Of a DNA stretch of 8,421 nt, positions 5,561 to 8,421 are shown one piece after another. Numbering within the stretch: the stretch's first letter is position 1; each line of letters opens with the position of its first letter. The notes beneath the pieces are model-generated. The model was not told where the DNA came from, searched no databases, and saw only the letters and a program-made list of their open reading frames with translations. Position numbers and translations under genes: made by a program. The stretch comes from Gammaproteobacteria bacterium (lineage in GTDB: Bacteria > Pseudomonadota > Gammaproteobacteria > HK1): contig JAJECB010000088.1 of the NCBI GenBank assembly GCA_022822245.1, positions 1-8,421 of the forward strand, read 5' to 3'.

Positions 5561-7642
5561 ATGGCACGCTACCGCATCGGTATCGACGTGGGCGGGACGT
5601 TCACCGACTTCGTGCTGGTGGACATGACCGAGACGCGGCTCGAGTTCCACAAGGAGCCGAGCGTGCCGGAGGACCCGTCGGCGGCGGTGGAGCGGGGGAT
5701 GCGCGCCCTCGTCGAGACGTTCGGAGTCTCCCTCGGCGACGTCGAGCTCGTGGTGCACGGCACCACCATCGGTCTGAACGCAATCATCCAGCGGCGCGGG
5801 GCCCGGATGGCCCTCGTCGTTTCGAAGGGCAACCGGGACGTCCTCGAGCTCGCCCGGCTGCGCCTCCCGAGCTCCTACGACTTCACTGCGCCCCGCGAGA
5901 TCCCGCTCGTTCCGCGCGACCGGGTGTTCGAGGTGGGAGCGAGGATGCGTTCGGACGGGAGTGTCGACGAGGCGCCGGAGCCGGCCGAGATCGACGCGCT
6001 CGCCGCCCGGCTTCGCGGCGCCAGCGTCGATGCGGTGGCGGTGATGCTGCTCAACGCCTACCGGGACGGCTCGCTCGAACGGACCGTGTCGGGGGCGCTG
6101 CGGGCGGCCCTTCCCGGGGTCGAGGTCTCCGAGTCGAGCACGATCTGGCCCGAGGTCCGCGAGTACGAACGCTGCCTCGTCGCCGCGCTCAACGCCTACA
6201 TCCAGCCTCTCATGACCGGCTACCTCGATCGTCTCGAGAAGCGGGTGAAGGGACAGGGTGTCGCGGCCCCGATCTACATCACCGCCAACAACGGAGGGAC
6301 CCTGAGCGTGGCCACGTCGCGCGAGCGGCCCATCGAGACCGTGCTCTCCGGTCCGGCGTCCGGGGTGGTGGCATCGACCCGGGTCGGGGCGGCCGCGAGC
6401 CAGGGCAGACTCATCACCTTCGACATGGGCGGCACGAGCACCGACATCGCGCTCTGCCAGGCCGGGGTTCCGGAGTTCACCGCGAGCACCGAGGTCGGAG
6501 ACTTCCCGCTGATGATGCCGGTCGTCAACGTGTCGGCGATCGGAGCGGGGGGCGGGTCCATTCTCTGGGTCGATGCGCAGGGGTTGCTCAAGGTCGGACC
6601 GGTCTCGGTCGGAGCCGATCCGGGTCCCGTGTGCTACGGCCGGGGCGGAACCGTTCCCGCGATCACGGACTGCTACCTCGTCCTCGGCATCATCGACGCG
6701 GCGCGCTTCCTCGACGGGCGCATGGCCCTCGACGTCGACGCGGCGGAGGCGGCGCTTGGCGGCATCGCGGAGCGGGTCGGCTTCTCCGGTCCGGACCGGG
6801 CGCGCGAGGTGGCGGCGGCGGCGCTCCGGGTCGCGAGCGCCAAGATGGCGGCGGAGATCACCAAGCTCCTTGCCCAGGCCGGAGTCGACCCCCGGCAGTA
6901 CTCGCTGCTCGCCTACGGGGGCGCGGGCCCGACCCATGCCAACCTGCTCGTCCGGGAGGCGGGGATCCGTTCGGTGCTCGTCCCGACCGCGCCCGGAACC
7001 TTCTGCGCTCTCGGCGCGGTGCTCGCCGACGTGCGCCGCGACTACGTGCGGACCGCCCAGCATCTCATCGGAACGGCCGAAGTCCTCGACGCGGCGCCCG
7101 ACGGCTGGCCCGCGATCGCGGCGATGCTGGAGGCGCTCGAGGACGAGGCGGGAGCCTGGGTCTCGCACGAGGGCGCGCTCGTCGGGACCCACGACTTCGT
7201 CGTCTCCTTCAACCTGCGGTATCCCTCGCAAGCCTATGAGCTGACGGTCATCGTTCCCTCCGACCTGAGGAGCGGGCTCGACGGCGGGGCGGTCGCGAGG
7301 CTCTTCCACGAGGAGCACCACCGGCGCTATGGGTTCAGCGATCCGGCTACACCCGTCCAGACCACCACCATCCGGCTCGGGGTGATCGGGAAGGTCGCCC
7401 CGGTGGACCTCCCCGACGCGGCGCCCGGGCGGGCGGAGCCCCGCGGCCGCCGGCCGATCTGGTTCGAGGGAGAGCGCATCCCCGTCGACGTGTTCGCGCG
7501 CGCCGAGGTCGGAGCGGGCGCCGTCGTCCACGGTCCCGCCATCATCGAGCAGGCGGACACGACGACCTTCCTGCTCCCCGGCTGGGAGGCTCGCGCGGAC
7601 CGGCTCGGGACCCTTTGCCTGACCGAGGCCGACCCGGCATGA
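5561..7642 (+). CDS. hyuA: ATP-dependent hydantoinase/oxoprolinase, alpha-type subunit (HyuA)
   Basis: A 693-residue protein of the hydantoinase A / 5-oxoprolinase N-terminal family, of usual length for a stand-alone HyuA. It has two actin/ASKHA-like ATP-binding elements: DVGGTFTD (9-16) near the N-terminus and FDMGGTSTDIAL (287-298) at the start of the hydantoinase_A domain. Other family blocks are HGTTIGLNAI (66-75), IWPEVREYER (195-204), TANNGG (241-246), SGPASG (263-268), GAGGGS (328-333), GADPGPVCYG (351-360), YGGAGPTHA, and PGTFCALGAVLADVRRDY further on. Members couple ATP hydrolysis to opening of N-methylhydantoin, 5-oxoproline or caprolactam, or, in a related branch, to carboxylation of ketones. 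They act in the cytoplasm with a HyuB partner. GAGGA at 5548-5552 is a good ribosome binding site 8 nt before the ATG. Its stop overlaps the next ATG (ATGA). The substrate cannot be assigned; the symbol denotes family. Confidence 0.93.
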   Translation: MARYRIGIDVGGTFTDFVLVDMTETRLEFHKEPSVPEDPSAAVERGMRALVETFGVSLGDVELVVHGTTIGLNAIIQRRGARMALVVSKGNRDVLELARLRLPSSYDFTAPREIPLVPRDRVFEVGARMRSDGSVDEAPEPAEIDALAARLRGASVDAVAVMLLNAYRDGSLERTVSGALRAALPGVEVSESSTIWPEVREYERCLVAALNAYIQPLMTGYLDRLEKRVKGQGVAAPIYITANNGGTLSVATSRERPIETVLSGPASGVVASTRVGAAASQGRLITFDMGGTSTDIALCQAGVPEFTASTEVGDFPLMMPVVNVSAIGAGGGSILWVDAQGLLKVGPVSVGADPGPVCYGRGGTVPAITDCYLVLGIIDAARFLDGRMALDVDAAEAALGGIAERVGFSGPDRAREVAAAALRVASAKMAAEITKLLAQAGVDPRQYSLLAYGGAGPTHANLLVREAGIRSVLVPTAPGTFCALGAVLADVRRDYVRTAQHLIGTAEVLDAAPDGWPAIAAMLEALEDEAGAWVSHEGALVGTHDFVVSFNLRYPSQAYELTVIVPSDLRSGLDGGAVARLFHEEHHRRYGFSDPATPVQTTTIRLGVIGKVAPVDLPDAAPGRAEPRGRRPIWFEGERIPVDVFARAEVGAGAVVHGPAIIEQADTTTFLLPGWEARADRLGTLCLTEADPA

Positions 7643-8421
7643 AGCTCGATCCCGTACTCCTGGAGATCTTCTTCCACAAGTTCACCGCCATTACCGAAGA
7701 GATGGCGATCACCCTCCAGCGCACCGCCCGGACCACCTACGTCAAGGAGGCCGGCGATTTCGGCACCTCCATCGCCACCCCCGAAGGCCGGCTCTTCGCG
7801 TACCCGACGGACCTTGGCGTTTCCGGGTTCCTCGACAGCGACGTCGGACCCGCGCTCGCCCGGATCGAGGATCTCGAACCAGGCGACGTGGTGATCACGA
7901 ACCACCCCTACGACAGCGAGGGGCTCTCCACCCACATGCCGGACCTCCACCTCATCAAGCCGGTCTTCGTGGACGGGCGCATCGTCGCCCACGGCTGGGA
8001 CTTCATCCACTCCTCCGACATCGGCGGCGCGGTCCCGTCCAGCATCTCGCCCCGCTTCGCGGAGCTCTACGAGGAAGGGTTCCAGATCCCGCCCCTGAAG
8101 CTCGTCAAGGCGGGGGAGATGAACCGGGACTTCCTCACCCTGTACCGCGCGAACTGCCGCATGCCGGAGGAGAATCTCGGCGACATCGAGGCGATGCTCG
8201 CCGCGCTCCGGGTGGGCGAACGGCGGATCCACGAGCTCGTGGCGCTGCACGGGGCCGACACCTTCCTCCAGGCGCAGCAGGACCTCGCGGAGTACGCGGC
8301 GGAAAAGGCGCTCGCGGTCCAGAAGAAGATCCCGAACGGCACGTACGAGTTCTGGGACTTCCTGGACGACGATTTCAACTCCGACGTGCCGGTGCGCGTT
8401 CGCTGCCGGCTGACCGCGCAG
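7639..8421 (+). CDS. hyuB: Hydantoinase/oxoprolinase beta-type subunit (HyuB), N-terminal part, runs off right edge
   Basis: An open frame from ATG 7639 reads through to the last base without a stop, giving 261 residues of a protein that in this family is usually over 500. Blocks typical of hydantoinase_B: a start of the form DPVLLEIFFHKF, LQRTARTTYVKEAGDFGTSI (26-45), GRLFAYPTDLG, PGDVVITNHPY (81-91), STHMPD (97-102), a His/Asp metal-site-like segment HSSDIGG (124-130), and EEGFQIPPLKL (145-155). The partner HyuA is required for activity in characterised members; here the two genes overlap by 4 nt (ATGA), consistent with coupled synthesis of a complex. GAGG at 7625-7628, inside hyuA, is a plausible ribosome binding site. 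Family assignment is firm; the C-terminal half and anything downstream (for example ABC ATPases) lie outside the window. Confidence 0.93.
   Translation, partial: MKLDPVLLEIFFHKFTAITEEMAITLQRTARTTYVKEAGDFGTSIATPEGRLFAYPTDLGVSGFLDSDVGPALARIEDLEPGDVVITNHPYDSEGLSTHMPDLHLIKPVFVDGRIVAHGWDFIHSSDIGGAVPSSISPRFAELYEEGFQIPPLKLVKAGEMNRDFLTLYRANCRMPEENLGDIEAMLAALRVGERRIHELVALHGADTFLQAQQDLAEYAAEKALAVQKKIPNGTYEFWDFLDDDFNSDVPVRVRCRLTAQ

Noticed and set aside
5506..7239. Long plus-strand frame overlapping hyuA in another frame
   Set aside because: It is extremely Arg/Gly-rich without motifs, whereas the 5561..7642 frame carries the complete HyuA signature.
1..8421. CRISPR array, insertion sequence, tRNA, phage or toxin-antitoxin content
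   Set aside because: No spaced direct repeats, terminal inverted repeats with transposase, cloverleaf-like segment or phage gene was seen; the window is a metabolic operon with its divergent neighbour.

Overview
The window is very GC-rich (roughly 70% by eye), with strong third-position G/C and tight head-to-tail genes. It looks like chromosomal DNA of a high-GC bacterium. A Gram-negative alphaproteobacterium fits best: a non-lipoprotein periplasmic binding protein, and a palindrome of the kind used by GntR/FCD regulators common in that class. No 16S or other marker is present, so the lineage is inference.

Layout. At the left edge (158..1, minus strand) is the start of an FAD-dependent oxidoreductase, probably of the GMC family, running off the window. 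A divergent intergenic region follows (159..532). It carries an AT-richer island at about 183-220 with overlapping promoter-like hexamers and a TTGT-N3-ACAA inverted repeat; the remaining ~310 bases have no convincing gene. From 533 to the right edge everything real is on the plus strand and reads as one operon: a PLP-dependent class V aminotransferase of the isopenicillin-N-epimerase-like group (533..1849), two inner-membrane permeases of a Dpp/Opp-type ABC importer (1851..2834 and 2834..3790), its family 5 periplasmic binding protein (3894..5495), an ATP-dependent hydantoinase/oxoprolinase HyuA-type subunit (5561..7642) and the beginning of the HyuB-type partner (7639..beyond 8421). Junctions are 1 nt apart (aminotransferase/permease 1), 1 nt overlapping (permease 1/permease 2) and 4 nt overlapping (HyuA/HyuB). 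Only the binding protein is flanked by real gaps (103 and 65 nt); the second gap holds a perfect 11-bp stem, extendable to 14 bp.

How the genes may work together (inference). The binding protein captures a small substrate and the two permeases import it, with ATPase subunits encoded outside this window. HyuA/HyuB open a cyclic amide (hydantoin, 5-oxoproline or another lactam/imide) or carboxylate a ketone-like substrate at the cost of ATP. The PLP enzyme would epimerise, cleave or deaminate an amino-acid-like substrate or product. The divergent flavoprotein may oxidise a related compound under shared control. The substrate cannot be read from sequence.

Most notable non-coding signals: a six-run G-tract with strong G-quadruplex potential at the end of the aminotransferase gene, only 9 nt before the permease start codon; the divergent operator/promoter island; and the hairpin after the binding-protein gene. 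I saw no mobile element, CRISPR array, tRNA or rRNA.
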